Positions 17,792 through 26,495 of a DNA stretch of 64,000 nt are shown here, one piece after another. The first letter of the stretch is position 1. Every line of letters begins with the position of its first letter. The stretch is from Amycolatopsis methanolica 239 (GTDB taxonomy: Bacteria > Actinomycetota > Actinomycetes > Mycobacteriales > Pseudonocardiaceae): NCBI RefSeq assembly GCF_000739085.1, contig NZ_CP009110.1, positions 5,022,001 to 5,086,000 of the forward strand. Reading direction: 5' to 3'. The notes beneath the pieces are model-generated. The model searched no databases and was not told the DNA's origin. It saw only the letters and a list, made by a program, of their open reading frames with translations. The translations under genes and the position numbers were made by a program.

Positions 17792-17885
17792 CCGTTCGAG
17801 CGCCGTGAGGCGCTGTTTCCGCGCGACAGCGCGGCTTTAAAGATCAAAAGAGTCCTCGCCGGACGGGCAGGCTCCGGGATGACCA
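17792..17885 (+). repeat. Dispersed two-hairpin repeat, copy 1
   Basis: A 94-base element containing two perfect small hairpins, AGCGCC-GTGA-GGCGCT and CCGCGC-GACA-GCGCGG, then an AT-rich TTTAAAGATCAAAAG block and a stretch ending CCGGGATGACCA. A near-identical copy lies inverted at 43371-43465, differing by one substitution and three small indels. Such conservation outside genes suggests a mobile or functional non-coding element. Confidence 0.75.
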
Positions 17886-17921
17886 AGGGGTGCCTCGGCT
17901 CGCCTTGGCGAGGTGGTCGCC

Positions 17922-18059
17922 GGGTGGTCATCCCGTCGCCTTCCGGTTTGTGCATATCACCTTGAGCCAGGGCCGCAAGCTGTCGGCCGCCGGACCCAGC
18001 GCAGGTTGCGGCCCTGGCTCAAGGTGATCGTTGCGTGTCAGGCGACGGGATGACCACCC
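17922..18059. repeat. Large nested palindrome (19-bp outer and 23-bp inner perfect arms)
   Basis: Outer arms 17922-17940 and 18041-18059 are perfectly complementary over 19 bp. Inner arms 17956-17978 and 18006-18028 are perfectly complementary over 23 bp and enclose a 27-base loop. The sequence can fold as one long interrupted stem. The right outer end, GGGATGACCACCCAGCT, also occurs at the edge of the second dispersed repeat (43364-43380, inverted). It may end both convergent transcripts or be a MITE-like relic. Confidence 0.75.
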
Positions 18060-18093
18060 AGCTTCGTTTGTTCAATGCAGGCGCTTTGCGCCG

Positions 18094-21000
18094 TCAGGTT
18101 AGTAGGCCTTTGTCGTAGGCGATGGCTACCGCTTCGGCTCTTCGGTTGGCGCCCAGTTTGGCCATCACTCGTGACAGGTGGACGCTCACCGTTTTTTCGC
18201 TGATGAACAATTCTTCGCCCACCTGTTTGTTCGTCCGGCCCAGTGCCACTCGTTCCAGCACGGCTCGTTCGCGGTCGGTGAGGGGGTCGACGGTGGGGCG
18301 CGGGGCTGGTTGTGGCTCCACGCCCGGGATTTCGATGCGGGCGCGCCGGGCGACCTCGCGGACCGCGTCGCGGAGGGGTACTGCCCTTAGGTCGTCGGCG
18401 ACGTCGTGCGCGGCCAGCAGCTCCTTCGCGGCCTGGCCCGCGTCGCCCTGAGTTGCCAGCAGCGCTTCGGCGTGGTGCCACCGGCAGATCGCCTGCTCGT
18501 AAACCGCGCCGTAGTCGAACGCGGCGACGGCCGCCGCCCACAGCGCCGGGTCCGCGGGGCCCTCCAGGCCGCTCACGGCGGCCTCGGCCCGTGCCAGCCA
18601 CGCCCGCGCCTCCGGCCCGAGGGTCTGCGCCCGCGGCCTGCCGTTCGCGCCGGCATACCGGACGTGCTCGATCAGCTTCCGGCCCGCCGCGACCGCCTGC
18701 TCGGCCACGCCGTGGTCACCGCGCTTCCGCGCGCTCGCCGACCACGCGGCGGCCGCCTCGACCCCCAGTGCGCCGAGGCGGACGGTGGCGAGCAGGTAAC
18801 CCTCGTCGAACGACAGCAGGAACTCGATGACCTTCCGCACCCACGCGATCGCCTGCTCGTACTCGCCCTGCCACATCGACAGTTCGGCGCCCGTCGCGCC
18901 GCTCACGATCGCCGTCAACGGCTCCGCCCGCCAGTGCGGCCGCAACTCCCCCAGGTACTTCTGCGCCGTGTCCACCCGGCCCCGCGCGACCGCGAACGGC
19001 AGCCACGACGACGTCATCCGCGCCGCCAGCACACTCGACACGCCCCGCGCTGGCGCGTTCGTGCTCGCCATCGCCGGCCAGTCGCCGCTGAGGTACCGCA
19101 GCGTCAGGTGCCGCGCGCGCATCTCCAGCCCGTAGATGCTCCACGTCAGCCCGGTCTGCTCGGCCCGCTCGATGCCGCGCCGGTAGATGTCCATCGCCGG
19201 GCCGTACTCGCCCAGGTCCTCGTAACTGAATGCCAGGAAGCAGACCGCCCGCAATGCGACGTTCAGCGACCCGGAGTCCAGCGCCTTGCGCTCCGCCTCC
19301 TCGAGGCGGGCCCTGGCCTCCTCCGGCTCGCCCGCGGCGTCGTCCAGCGCGCCCAGCGTCACGAGCGCGGCGGCCTCCGCGCCCGTGTTGCCGACGGCCC
19401 GCGCGTCCGCGACCGCCGTGTGCGCGTTCCAGCGCGAGTCGTCGTACTGCCCCGCGTTGCGCAGGATCGCGGCCCGGGTGGCCAGCACCCACGCCCGCGT
19501 CTTGCTCGGCTCGCCGTCGGAGACCAGGTCCCACGCCTTGTTGATCGCGTTGAGGGCCTCGTGCAGCGTGCCTTCGGCGTTGAGGAGCACCTCGGCCAGT
19601 CGCCGCCACACCTTCGCCGCCTTCTCGGCAGGCACGCCGGGCCGCAGGTTCTGCACCGATGACCGGCCGTAGGCGATCGCCCGCTCCGGCTCACCCGAGG
19701 TGGCCGCGAAGTAGGACGCCTCCTGCAACAGCTTCAGCTCGTCGACGCCCTCGGGACGGTCGGCCTCCGGCACCGCGTCCCAGATCTCCAGCGCCTGCTC
19801 GATGTGCCGCAACGCCGCGCCCGGCGCACCCAGTCGCTCGGCCTCCTCGGCGGCGCGCAGCAACGCGGGCAGCGCCGCCTTCAGGTCCCGGCTGCGCAGG
19901 CTGTGGTAGGCCAGCTTCGCGTCGTGACCGCGGCCCTGCGGCGTGCGCCGGATCCGCTCGGCGTAGGCGGCGTGCATGCGGACCCGCTCCCCCGGCAGGA
20001 GGTCCGCGTACACCGCTTCCTGCAGCAGCGCGTGCCGGAACGTGTAGGCGCCCCGCTCGATGACGAGCACGTGGTGGTGCACCGCCTCGCGCAGCGCCTC
20101 GTCCAGCTCCAGCTCGTCCAGCCCGGTGACCTCCGCCAGCGCCGGGTGCGCCACCGAATCGCCCGCCGCCGAGATCGTTCGGACCACCCGCCGCGCCTCC
20201 GGTGAGAGCCGCTCCAGCCGGGACAGCAGCACCTCGGCAAGTCCCGCGGGCAGGTCTTCGCACTCGACGCCGGCGGCCATCAGCTCCTCGGCGAAAAACG
20301 GATTGCCCTCCGACCGCTCGGCGACCCAGGCGACGATCTCCGGCGTCACCGGCCCGTCGGCCAGCGCCTCGACGAACGCCCGCGCCTCCGCCGTGCCGAA
20401 CGGCCGCAGCTCGACGTGCGTGACCACCGGCAGGCGGACGAGCTCCACCAGCATCGCGCGGAGCGGGTGCCGCCGGTGCACGTCCTCCTCCCGGTAGCTA
20501 CCGACCACCAGCAACCGCTGCCCTCGCAGGCGGTTGAGGAGGAACGACAGCAGGTTCCGGCTGGACGAGTCGGCCCAGTGCAGGTCCTCCAGCACGAGCA
20601 CGACCGGCCGGTGCGCGGCGACCTGCGTCAGGACGCCCAGCACCGCGTCGAACAGCTGCAGCTGCCCGAGGTCCTGCTCCGGGCGGACCCGGTACGGCAC
20701 GTCCCGCTCGCCGGACGTGTCCGGCACCAGGTGCTCGCCCGCCGGGGACGGCGGCATCGCGCCACCCTGCGGCAGCAACCGCGCGAGCGCCGGCCGGACC
20801 CGGACCGCCTCGGCGACCACGGGATCGTCGTCCAGGCCGAGCGGCGCCAGCGCCTCCGCGAACGGCAGGTAAGGCAGACCGCCCTCCCGCACGTCCAGGC
20901 ACCGCCCGGAGAGCACCAGCGCGCCGCGGGAGGAGGCGTGCTCGGAGAGCTCGGTCAGCAACCGGGTCTTGCCCACCCCGGCGTCGCCCGACACGAGGAC

Positions 21001-21111
21001 CGCGCCCGCCTCACCCCGCTCCGCAGCGGCGAAAGCAGCGCGCAGCCGTCGCATCTCGTCGGCGCGGGCGACCAGTGGGATTCCGGAACCTAGGCGGGGC
21101 ACGAGCACCAT
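18094..21111 (-). CDS. LAL-type LuxR family transcriptional regulator with AAA ATPase
   Basis: Large ATP-binding regulator of the LuxR (LAL) family, 1005 residues from the ATG at 21111, which has GGGGTG upstream; an earlier in-frame start at 21165 is less likely. The N-terminal ATPase has Walker A SGDAGVGKTRLL near residue 43 and Walker B VLVLEDLHWADSS near 178. The long middle is Ala/Leu/Arg-rich and helical, TPR-like. The C-terminal LuxR helix-turn-helix is LTDRERAVLERVALGRTNKQ to ISEKTVSVHLSRVMAKLGA at the last 60 residues. LAL proteins usually activate nearby catabolic or biosynthetic genes when bound to an inducer; the target here is unknown and the gene stands alone. Confidence 0.9.
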   Translation of the reverse strand: MVLVPRLGSGIPLVARADEMRRLRAAFAAAERGEAGAVLVSGDAGVGKTRLLTELSEHASSRGALVLSGRCLDVREGGLPYLPFAEALAPLGLDDDPVVAEAVRVRPALARLLPQGGAMPPSPAGEHLVPDTSGERDVPYRVRPEQDLGQLQLFDAVLGVLTQVAAHRPVVLVLEDLHWADSSSRNLLSFLLNRLRGQRLLVVGSYREEDVHRRHPLRAMLVELVRLPVVTHVELRPFGTAEARAFVEALADGPVTPEIVAWVAERSEGNPFFAEELMAAGVECEDLPAGLAEVLLSRLERLSPEARRVVRTISAAGDSVAHPALAEVTGLDELELDEALREAVHHHVLVIERGAYTFRHALLQEAVYADLLPGERVRMHAAYAERIRRTPQGRGHDAKLAYHSLRSRDLKAALPALLRAAEEAERLGAPGAALRHIEQALEIWDAVPEADRPEGVDELKLLQEASYFAATSGEPERAIAYGRSSVQNLRPGVPAEKAAKVWRRLAEVLLNAEGTLHEALNAINKAWDLVSDGEPSKTRAWVLATRAAILRNAGQYDDSRWNAHTAVADARAVGNTGAEAAALVTLGALDDAAGEPEEARARLEEAERKALDSGSLNVALRAVCFLAFSYEDLGEYGPAMDIYRRGIERAEQTGLTWSIYGLEMRARHLTLRYLSGDWPAMASTNAPARGVSSVLAARMTSSWLPFAVARGRVDTAQKYLGELRPHWRAEPLTAIVSGATGAELSMWQGEYEQAIAWVRKVIEFLLSFDEGYLLATVRLGALGVEAAAAWSASARKRGDHGVAEQAVAAGRKLIEHVRYAGANGRPRAQTLGPEARAWLARAEAAVSGLEGPADPALWAAAVAAFDYGAVYEQAICRWHHAEALLATQGDAGQAAKELLAAHDVADDLRAVPLRDAVREVARRARIEIPGVEPQPAPRPTVDPLTDRERAVLERVALGRTNKQVGEELFISEKTVSVHLSRVMAKLGANRRAEAVAIAYDKGLLT

Positions 21112-21175
21112 TCTGTCGCACCCCACCGACAATCCCGGCACCCTTTTCGTCGTGGGCGAAACCACGCCCGGACCC

Positions 21176-21346
21176 CTACCGGGCGCGGGCCAGCTCGATG
21201 GTGCTCGGACGGCGCTGCTCCGGCACCCGGACCTCGGTCTTGGTGCGCCCGAACCAGCGGCGGCCCGGACGGCTCGCCTTCTCCAGCTGCTCGCGCCGGT
21301 AGGCCACCTCGGCCATGACCGCGTCGTACATGATCTCGTTTCTCAT
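21176..21346 (-). CDS. Small basic protein (56 residues), unrecognised
   Basis: A short frame starting MRNEIMYDAVMAEVAYRREQ from ATG 21346 and ending at TAG 21176, with AGAGGGA about eight bases upstream of the start. It is rich in Arg and Glu, with a predicted N-terminal helix and a tail ending STIELARAR. Start, ribosome site and amino-acid make-up are as expected for a real actinobacterial small protein; similar Arg-rich 50-70 residue proteins are common in this group. It lies just upstream of the LAL regulator on the same strand. Function unknown. Confidence 0.6.
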   Translation of the reverse strand: MRNEIMYDAVMAEVAYRREQLEKASRPGRRWFGRTKTEVRVPEQRRPSTIELARAR

Positions 21347-21513
21347 CGGGAGTTCCCTCTTCCGGCTCTTTCAGTTCCCCTTGTGAACCTCAGAGTCGTC
21401 CTGAGGGCGGGCCCCCGGCATCGGACGATCACCCCGACCCGGACGCAAAACGACCCCTTACCCCGCCTCAGTCCCCTGCTCGGCGGTGTAAGGGGTCGTC
21501 CGTTCGGCTTACC

Positions 21514-21714
21514 TCAGGCGCGGTCGAGCGCGCCCACGGCGCGGAGCAGCCCGCGCCAGCTCTCGGTGGTCACATGCAGCTCACCCGCGGCCGGGTTCTT
21601 GGAATCACGCACGCCGACTCCCTCGGCGATCATCGCGACCTCGACGCAGTCGTTCCCGCCGCCGCTGTGGCTGCTCTTGCGCCACACCGGGGCGGACGGC
21701 TCCACATGGGACAT
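21514..21714 (-). CDS. DUF397 domain protein
   Basis: A 66-residue protein from ATG 21714 with a GGGGAG site just upstream. It has the DUF397 pattern: WRKSSHSGGGNDCVEVA, then GVGVRDSKNP, then a Trp-containing C-terminal strand (ESWRGLLRAV). DUF397 proteins of actinomycetes are small partners encoded next to XRE/DUF5753 regulators and influence development and secondary metabolism. The paired regulator is the upstream gene at 21771-22621, here frameshifted. A longer reading frame to 21930 is not supported. Confidence 0.88.
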   Translation of the reverse strand: MSHVEPSAPVWRKSSHSGGGNDCVEVAMIAEGVGVRDSKNPAAGELHVTTESWRGLLRAVGALDRA

Positions 21715-21770
21715 TTCTCCCCGCTCCTCACTTCCCAGGCACACGTTGGTACGGCTCACCCGGCAAACCG

Positions 21771-22621
21771 TTATCCGGAAAAACGTTCGGCGGCCGCGGC
21801 GATCACCTCGACCGAGTCGTCCGGTTTCAGAGCCGTCGCACGCAAATGATCGAACATGAGGATATAGCGGCGCACATCGGGGGGCAGCTCGAGGAAAAAC
21901 CGCCCGAAGTGCTGTCCACGTACACCACATCGGGGTCCGCCTGCTCCGGGAATCCGAGGATCAGGAACGGGCCTTCCATGCCCGGGTGGGCGCCCGCGCC
22001 GAAGGGCACGACCTGGATGGTGACGTGCGGCAGCTGCGCGACGGTCAGCAGCCGCTCGGCCTGGTGCGCCATCACCTCCGGCCCGCCGACCACGCGGTGC
22101 AGGACCGCTTCGTCGATGACGGCCCAGTACTCCGGCGGGTTCGGGTCGGTCAGCAGCTGCTGGCGGGCGGTGCGCGCGGCGACCCGGCGCTGGATGTCGG
22201 ACTCGTCGGCGTCCGGGCGCATCGCGCGGATGACAGCGCGCGCGTACGGCTCGGTCTGCAGCAGGCCGGGCACGAGCAGCGCCTGGAACGCCCGCAGCGA
22301 GCTGGCGTCGGCCTCCAGCCCGACGAAGGTGCCGGTGAAGACCTCCTTGTAGGCCTGCCACCAGCCCGGTTTGCGGGCCTCGCGGGCGAGCTGGACGAGC
22401 GCTTCCCGCTCGTCGCCGGTCATGCCGTACAGCTCGAGCATGTCGCGGGCGTCGCGCGGGGTGACACCGACGTGGCCGGTCTCGATGCGGCTGATCTTCG
22501 ACGCGGAGCACTCCAGCTTCTCGGCGACCTCGTCGATCGTGAGATCGGCGGCCTCGCGCAACCGGCGCAGCTCGCTCGCCAGCCTGCGACGGCGAATCGT
22601 AGGACCCTGACCGCGACTCAT
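21771..22621 (-). pseudogene. XRE-family regulator with DUF5753 domain, broken by a one-base frameshift
   Basis: Helix-turn-helix regulator of the actinomycete XRE/DUF5753 (Scr1-like) family, about 283 residues if repaired. The ATG at 22621 has GGAGGAG upstream. The HTH is LRRLREAADLTIDEVAEKLE with CSASKISRIETGHVGV near residues 15-50. The DUF5753 part includes KPGWWQAYKEVF, LVPGLLQTEPYARAVI and the QLLTDPNPPEYWAVIDEAVL block. The frame then fails: after YVDSTSGGF it reads nonsense and stops at 21827. The neighbouring frame continues with FLELPPDVRRYILMFDHLRA to a TAA at 21771. One extra A in the A5 run at 21895-21899 (T on the coding strand) would join them. Either recent decay or a homopolymer error. 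Confidence 0.8.
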
Positions 22622-22753
22622 GTCCGCTCCTCCACTCCGGCCCGCGCATTCCCCCCGGCGGCTCGTGGACAACCCGCTCCATCTAACCAGCAGAATCCGA
22701 AAACCCGGCGCCTCCGGCTCACCCCGTTGAGGTATCTTCCGCGATTAGCGGTC

Positions 22754-22764
22754 TGCAAATTGCA
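22754..22764. promoter_or_regulatory. Palindrome TGCAAATTGCA with adjacent CATAAT
   Basis: An 11-bp palindrome in an unusually AT-rich patch, followed by CATAAT at 22763-22768, between the divergent XRE regulator and the 121-residue gene. CATAAT could be the -10 element for the rightward gene and the palindrome an operator, possibly for the XRE protein. No well-spaced -35 is seen. Confidence 0.35.
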
Positions 22765-22815
22765 TAATGCCGCGGTAATCTGGCTCGCGCGAACCAGATC
22801 TTCCCAGGAGGCGGC

Positions 22816-23181
22816 GTGCTCGACCGCGACACCATCGTCGGTCCACTCCAGACGTCCGTGCAGCGCCGGCTGGACGATCTCGCCCGATCGGTTGACCTCG
22901 CCGACCGCGAGCAGGCCGCCGACCTCGCCGCCAGAGAGATCCCGCTCCTGGTGGAGGCACTGCGCGCCACGCTGGCCACGCACGCCCCGGACGCGCGCGG
23001 GCACTGCCCGGTCTGCCGCAGCCGCACGTCCCGCCTGTTGTTCCGCCGCCGCGGGCGGACGCCGTGCCGGGCCTACCTGGCGGCGCAGCTCAGTCTCGGC
23101 CCGGCGATCGAGGACGTGGTGCGGCCGCGGGCCAAGCACCTGCGCCGCAGGCGGACGGCGTCCCTCAGCCCGCTCGGCTGA
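22816..23181 (+). CDS. Hypothetical protein with zinc-ribbon-like cysteines
   Basis: A 121-residue product from GTG 22816 with CAGGAGG seven bases upstream. The N-terminal half is an acidic helical region (RRLDDLARSVDLADREQAAD). The second half has GHCPVCRSRTSRLLFRRRGR with a CPxC pair and one further cysteine (TPCRAY), then a very basic tail with RAKHLRRRRTAS. The CPxC pair suggests a partial zinc ribbon, but four ligands are not all present. The basic tail suggests nucleic-acid contact. It is divergent from the XRE/DUF397 pair. Family not recognised. Confidence 0.6.
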   Translation: MLDRDTIVGPLQTSVQRRLDDLARSVDLADREQAADLAAREIPLLVEALRATLATHAPDARGHCPVCRSRTSRLLFRRRGRTPCRAYLAAQLSLGPAIEDVVRPRAKHLRRRRTASLSPLG

Positions 23182-23214
23182 GGGACACGCCCCAGCCGAG
23201 CCAGGGGCAGAACC

Positions 23215-24153
23215 TCAGTCCTGCCGCGCGCTCTGGCCGTCCGGGGGCAGCACCCTCAGCAGCCCCTCCTGCACCACCGTCGCCAGCAGCTTCCCGTCCC
23301 TGCTGAAGAAGCGGCCGGTAGCGAGACCACGACCGCCGGACGCCGAGGGCGACTCCGTGTCGTACAGGAACCACTCGTCGGCGCGGAAGGGGCGGTGGAA
23401 CCACAGCGCGTGGTCCAGGCTCGCGCCCAGCACGCGGTCCAGGTCCCAGTACACGCCGTGCCGGGCCAGCGGCGAGTCGAGCAGCGTCATGTCCGACGCG
23501 TAGGTCAGGACGCACACGTGCAGCAGGTGGTCGTCCGGCAGCACGCCGTCCGCGCGCATCCACACCTGGTTGCGACCCGGCCGCTCCCCGGTCTGCCGGG
23601 TCACCCACGGCGGGTCGTTGACGTACCGGATGTCGATCGGGCGCGGGCGTTTGCGCACGTCCGGCAGCGCCTGCGGGAACTCGGCGAGCCGCTCGGCGTA
23701 CGTCGGCAGTGTCTCCGGGTCCGGCACCTCCGGCATCGCGTCCGCGTGCTCCAGCCCCGGCTCCGACTTCTGGAACGACGCGGACAACGCGAAGATCGCC
23801 TTGCCGTGCTGGACCGCCACCACGCGCCGGGTGGTGAACGACCGGCCGTCGCGGATGCGGTCGACCTCGTACACGATCGGCACCCGCGGGTCGCCGCCGC
23901 GGATGAAGTACGCGTGCAGCGAGTGCACCCGCCGCTCCGGCGGGACGGTGCGGCCGGCGGCGACCAGCGCCTGCCCGGCGACCTGCCCGCCGAACACCCG
24001 CACCGGCGAGTGCGGCGGGCTGACCCCGCGGAAGATGTCCTCCTCGATGCGCTCCAGGTCGAGCAGCGCGACGAGGTTGTCGAGAACGGCCTGCCCGCCG
24101 GCGCCTTCCTGGACGTCCAGTCCCGCGGCGGCGTCCCGAGCCAGCTCAGTCAT
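23215..24153 (-). CDS. tesB: Acyl-CoA thioesterase II
   Basis: Hydrolyses acyl-CoA to free acid and CoA; 312 residues, typical of TesB, which is a double hot-dog fold. The first hot-dog includes FRGVSPPHSPVRVFGGQVAG and HSLHAYFIRGGDPRVPIVYEV; the second includes LDHALWFHRPFRADEWFLYD and ATGRFFSRDGKLLATVVQEG. The Asp in LASxDHALW-type context and the Gln in TVVQEG are the catalytic-centre residues of the family. The gene ends beside a hypothetical gene and starts 24 bases downstream of pyruvate kinase, so it may be cotranscribed with pyk. Confidence 0.92.
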   Translation of the reverse strand: MTELARDAAAGLDVQEGAGGQAVLDNLVALLDLERIEEDIFRGVSPPHSPVRVFGGQVAGQALVAAGRTVPPERRVHSLHAYFIRGGDPRVPIVYEVDRIRDGRSFTTRRVVAVQHGKAIFALSASFQKSEPGLEHADAMPEVPDPETLPTYAERLAEFPQALPDVRKRPRPIDIRYVNDPPWVTRQTGERPGRNQVWMRADGVLPDDHLLHVCVLTYASDMTLLDSPLARHGVYWDLDRVLGASLDHALWFHRPFRADEWFLYDTESPSASGGRGLATGRFFSRDGKLLATVVQEGLLRVLPPDGQSARQD

Positions 24154-24177
24154 GCGGAGAAGCCTACGGTGCGCACC

Positions 24178-25602
24178 TCAGGCGTGGTCGTCCTCACCGA
24201 GCTTGTGCACGCGGATCAGGTTGGTCGACCCGACGGTGCCCGGCGGGGAGCCCGCCACGATGACGACCAGGTCGCCGGCCTGGTAGCGGCCCGTCTCCAG
24301 CATCGCGCGGTCGACCTGCTTGATCATGCGGTCGGTCGAGTCCACCGACGGCACCAGCTCGGTGTTGGTGCCCCAGGTCAGCGCCAGCTGACTGCGCACG
24401 CTCTCCTCCGGCGTGAACGCCAGCAGCGGCAGCCGCGTGTGCAGCCGGGCGAGGCGGCGGACCGTGTCGCCGGACTGCGTGAACGCGACCAGCGCCTTGG
24501 CGTTGAGCCGCTCGCCGATGTCCTTCGCCGCGTAGGAGATGACGCCCCGCTTGGTGCGCGGCACGTGCGACAGCGGCGGCACCGCCGGGGTGTCGGCCTC
24601 CACGGCCTCCACGATCCGCGACATCGTCCGCACGGTCTCGATCGGGTAGCGGCCCACGCTGGTCTCACCGGACAGCATGACCGCGTCCGCGCCGTCGAGC
24701 ACCGCATTGGCCACGTCGGAGGCCTCGGCGCGGGTCGGGCGCGAGTTGTTGATCATGGAGTCGAGCATCTGGGTCGCGACGATGACCGGCTTGGCGTTCT
24801 CGCGGGCGATCTGGATGGCGCGCTTCTGGACCAGCGGCACCTGCTCCAGCGGCAGCTCGACGCCCAGGTCACCGCGGGCGACCATGACGCCGTCGAAGGC
24901 CAGCACGATGGCTTCGAGGTTGTAGACCGCCTCGGGCTTCTCCAGCTTCGCGATGACCGGGCGGCGGCCCTTGCCGACGCGGTCCATCACCTGGTGGACC
25001 AGGTCGATGTCGGCGGGCGAGCGGACGAAGGACAGCGCGATGAAGTCGGCACCCAGTTCGAGCGCGAACTCCAGGTCCTCGACGTCCTTGTCGGACAGGG
25101 CGGGCACGGAGACGTCCATGCCGGGCAGCGAGACGCCCTTGTTGTTGCTGACCGGGCCGCCCTCGGTGACCTCGCACACCACGTCCGGGCCCTCGACGCC
25201 CTTGACGACCAGGCCCACCTTGCCGTCGTCGACGAGCAGGCGGTCGCCCGGCTTGGCGTCCTTGGCCAGGCCCTTGTAGGTGGTCGAGACCCGGTCGTGG
25301 GTGCCGGCGACGTCCTCCACGGTGATGCGCACGACGTCACCGGTGCGCCATTCGACCGGGCCGCCCGCGAAGGTGCCGAGCCGGATCTTCGGGCCCTGCA
25401 GGTCGGCGAGAATGCCGACCGCGCGCCCGGTCTCGGCCGCGGCCTCCCGGATCAGGTCGTACACCTGCTTGTGGTCGCCGTGGCTGCCGTGGCTGAAGTT
25501 CAGCCGCGCCACGTCCATCCCGGCGTCGACAAGGGCTCGCACCTTGTCCGCGGTGGCGGTCGCGGGGCCCATAGTACAAACGATCTTCGCGCGTCGGCTC
25601 AC
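24178..25602 (-). CDS. pyk: Pyruvate kinase
   Basis: Last step of glycolysis, phosphoenolpyruvate to pyruvate with ATP formation; 474 residues. N-terminal RRAKIVCTMGPAT and MDVARLNFSHGSHGDH carry the active-site Arg and Asn; the B domain starts near residue 72; PVIAKLEKPEAV contains the catalytic Lys; GVMVARGDLGVELP holds metal ligands, and PVIVATQMLDSMINN follows. The C-terminal allosteric domain is complete (GDLVVIVAGSPPGTVGSTNLI). The start is GTG at 25602; a TACGCT hexamer eight bases upstream hints at a leaderless transcript, though no clear -35 is visible. TesB follows. Confidence 0.95.
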   Translation of the reverse strand: MSRRAKIVCTMGPATATADKVRALVDAGMDVARLNFSHGSHGDHKQVYDLIREAAAETGRAVGILADLQGPKIRLGTFAGGPVEWRTGDVVRITVEDVAGTHDRVSTTYKGLAKDAKPGDRLLVDDGKVGLVVKGVEGPDVVCEVTEGGPVSNNKGVSLPGMDVSVPALSDKDVEDLEFALELGADFIALSFVRSPADIDLVHQVMDRVGKGRRPVIAKLEKPEAVYNLEAIVLAFDGVMVARGDLGVELPLEQVPLVQKRAIQIARENAKPVIVATQMLDSMINNSRPTRAEASDVANAVLDGADAVMLSGETSVGRYPIETVRTMSRIVEAVEADTPAVPPLSHVPRTKRGVISYAAKDIGERLNAKALVAFTQSGDTVRRLARLHTRLPLLAFTPEESVRSQLALTWGTNTELVPSVDSTDRMIKQVDRAMLETGRYQAGDLVVIVAGSPPGTVGSTNLIRVHKLGEDDHA

Positions 25603-25676
25603 GTCCCAATAGCGTAGTCGCTTGCGGCGCGCACGTCTGTACCGATCTCTCGAACGGTTCAGGAAACGTTCACCAG

Positions 25677-26450
25677 TCAGGTCACCAACGGAAAGGTCAG
25701 ACCGTCGTCGTCCACCCAGTCGGTGAGTTCGGCGGCCAGTTCATCCACGATGGTGATGCGGGTCTCCTCGGTCGCGGCGGCGAACGCCGGCGCGGCGGGT
25801 GTGGCGCTCGCCTCGTGCTCGGCCATCTCGGCGACCGAGCCGAAGCGGACCGGCACGAGCCCGACGCGCAGGCGGACGGAGGCGAAGCCGGCGTCGGTGA
25901 ACAGCGCACGCAGCTCCTTGGGCCGTGGTCCGGCGAACGGCGCCCGCAAGGCGGCGCCGGCCTCGGGGCCGAGGTGGTCCTCGAACGCGCGGGACAGGGC
26001 GGCGGACTGGGGGTGGAAGCGGGCGTCGCGCCACATCGCGACGGCGATCCGGCCACCGGGTCCGAGGACCCGCCGCCACTCGCGCACGACGGCGGGGCGG
26101 TCGGGCAGGAACTGCAGGCCCTGCTGGCCGGTGACCAGGTCGAAGCTGTGGTCCGGGAGGTCGAGCCGGGTGGCGTCGCCGCGGAGCCAGCCGACACCGG
26201 AGGACTTGGACCGGGCGACGGCGAGCATGTCCTCGTCGACGTCGACGCCGGTCACCGCCGCGGCGAGCGGCTCGGCTGCGCGGGCGACGACGCCGGTGCC
26301 GCAGGCGACGTCGAGGACCCTGTCATTCGGCTGCGGTGCGGCGAGGTCGACGAGCTGCCGCGCGCACTCGGCGAAGAACGCCGGCACCAGGTAGCGCTCG
26401 TAGGCCGCCGGGCCTTCGGCGGCGAGCTGGTGGGTGGCGGCGTCGCTCAC
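25677..26450 (-). CDS. Class I SAM-dependent methyltransferase
   Basis: A 257-residue methyltransferase of the UbiE/type-11 style. Motif I is VLDVACGTGVVARAAEPLAA near residue 44, the acidic end of strand 2 is VTGVDVDEDML, motif II is GDATRLDLPDHSFDLVTGQQ with the usual LPF-like segment, and post-motif EWRRVLGPGGRIAVAMW completes the fold. The N-terminus (AYERYLVPAFFAECARQLVDL) is a lid helix. The C-terminal part is divergent, so the substrate cannot be named. It stands between pyruvate kinase and a DUF2461 gene on the same strand. Confidence 0.85.
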   Translation of the reverse strand: MSDAATHQLAAEGPAAYERYLVPAFFAECARQLVDLAAPQPNDRVLDVACGTGVVARAAEPLAAAVTGVDVDEDMLAVARSKSSGVGWLRGDATRLDLPDHSFDLVTGQQGLQFLPDRPAVVREWRRVLGPGGRIAVAMWRDARFHPQSAALSRAFEDHLGPEAGAALRAPFAGPRPKELRALFTDAGFASVRLRVGLVPVRFGSVAEMAEHEASATPAAPAFAAATEETRITIVDELAAELTDWVDDDGLTFPLVT

Positions 26451-26495
26451 CCGGCCAGGATGCTCGTGGCGCGGGCGCCGGTGAAGGGGCTTTCG

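Larger units (their letters stand above)
17682..18093. other. Convergent intergenic island made of structured repeats
   Basis: About 410 bases between the convergent aldehyde dehydrogenase and LAL regulator genes. It holds a stretch around 17724 similar to the right arm of the inverted repeat at 31270-31293, the dispersed hairpin repeat at 17792-17885, and the nested palindrome at 17922-18059. No protein-coding sequence is credible. Confidence 0.7.

Noticed and set aside
17682..18093. tRNA or known small RNA in the repeat island
   Set aside because: Hairpins are present but no cloverleaf and no T-loop motif; it matches another intergenic copy instead.
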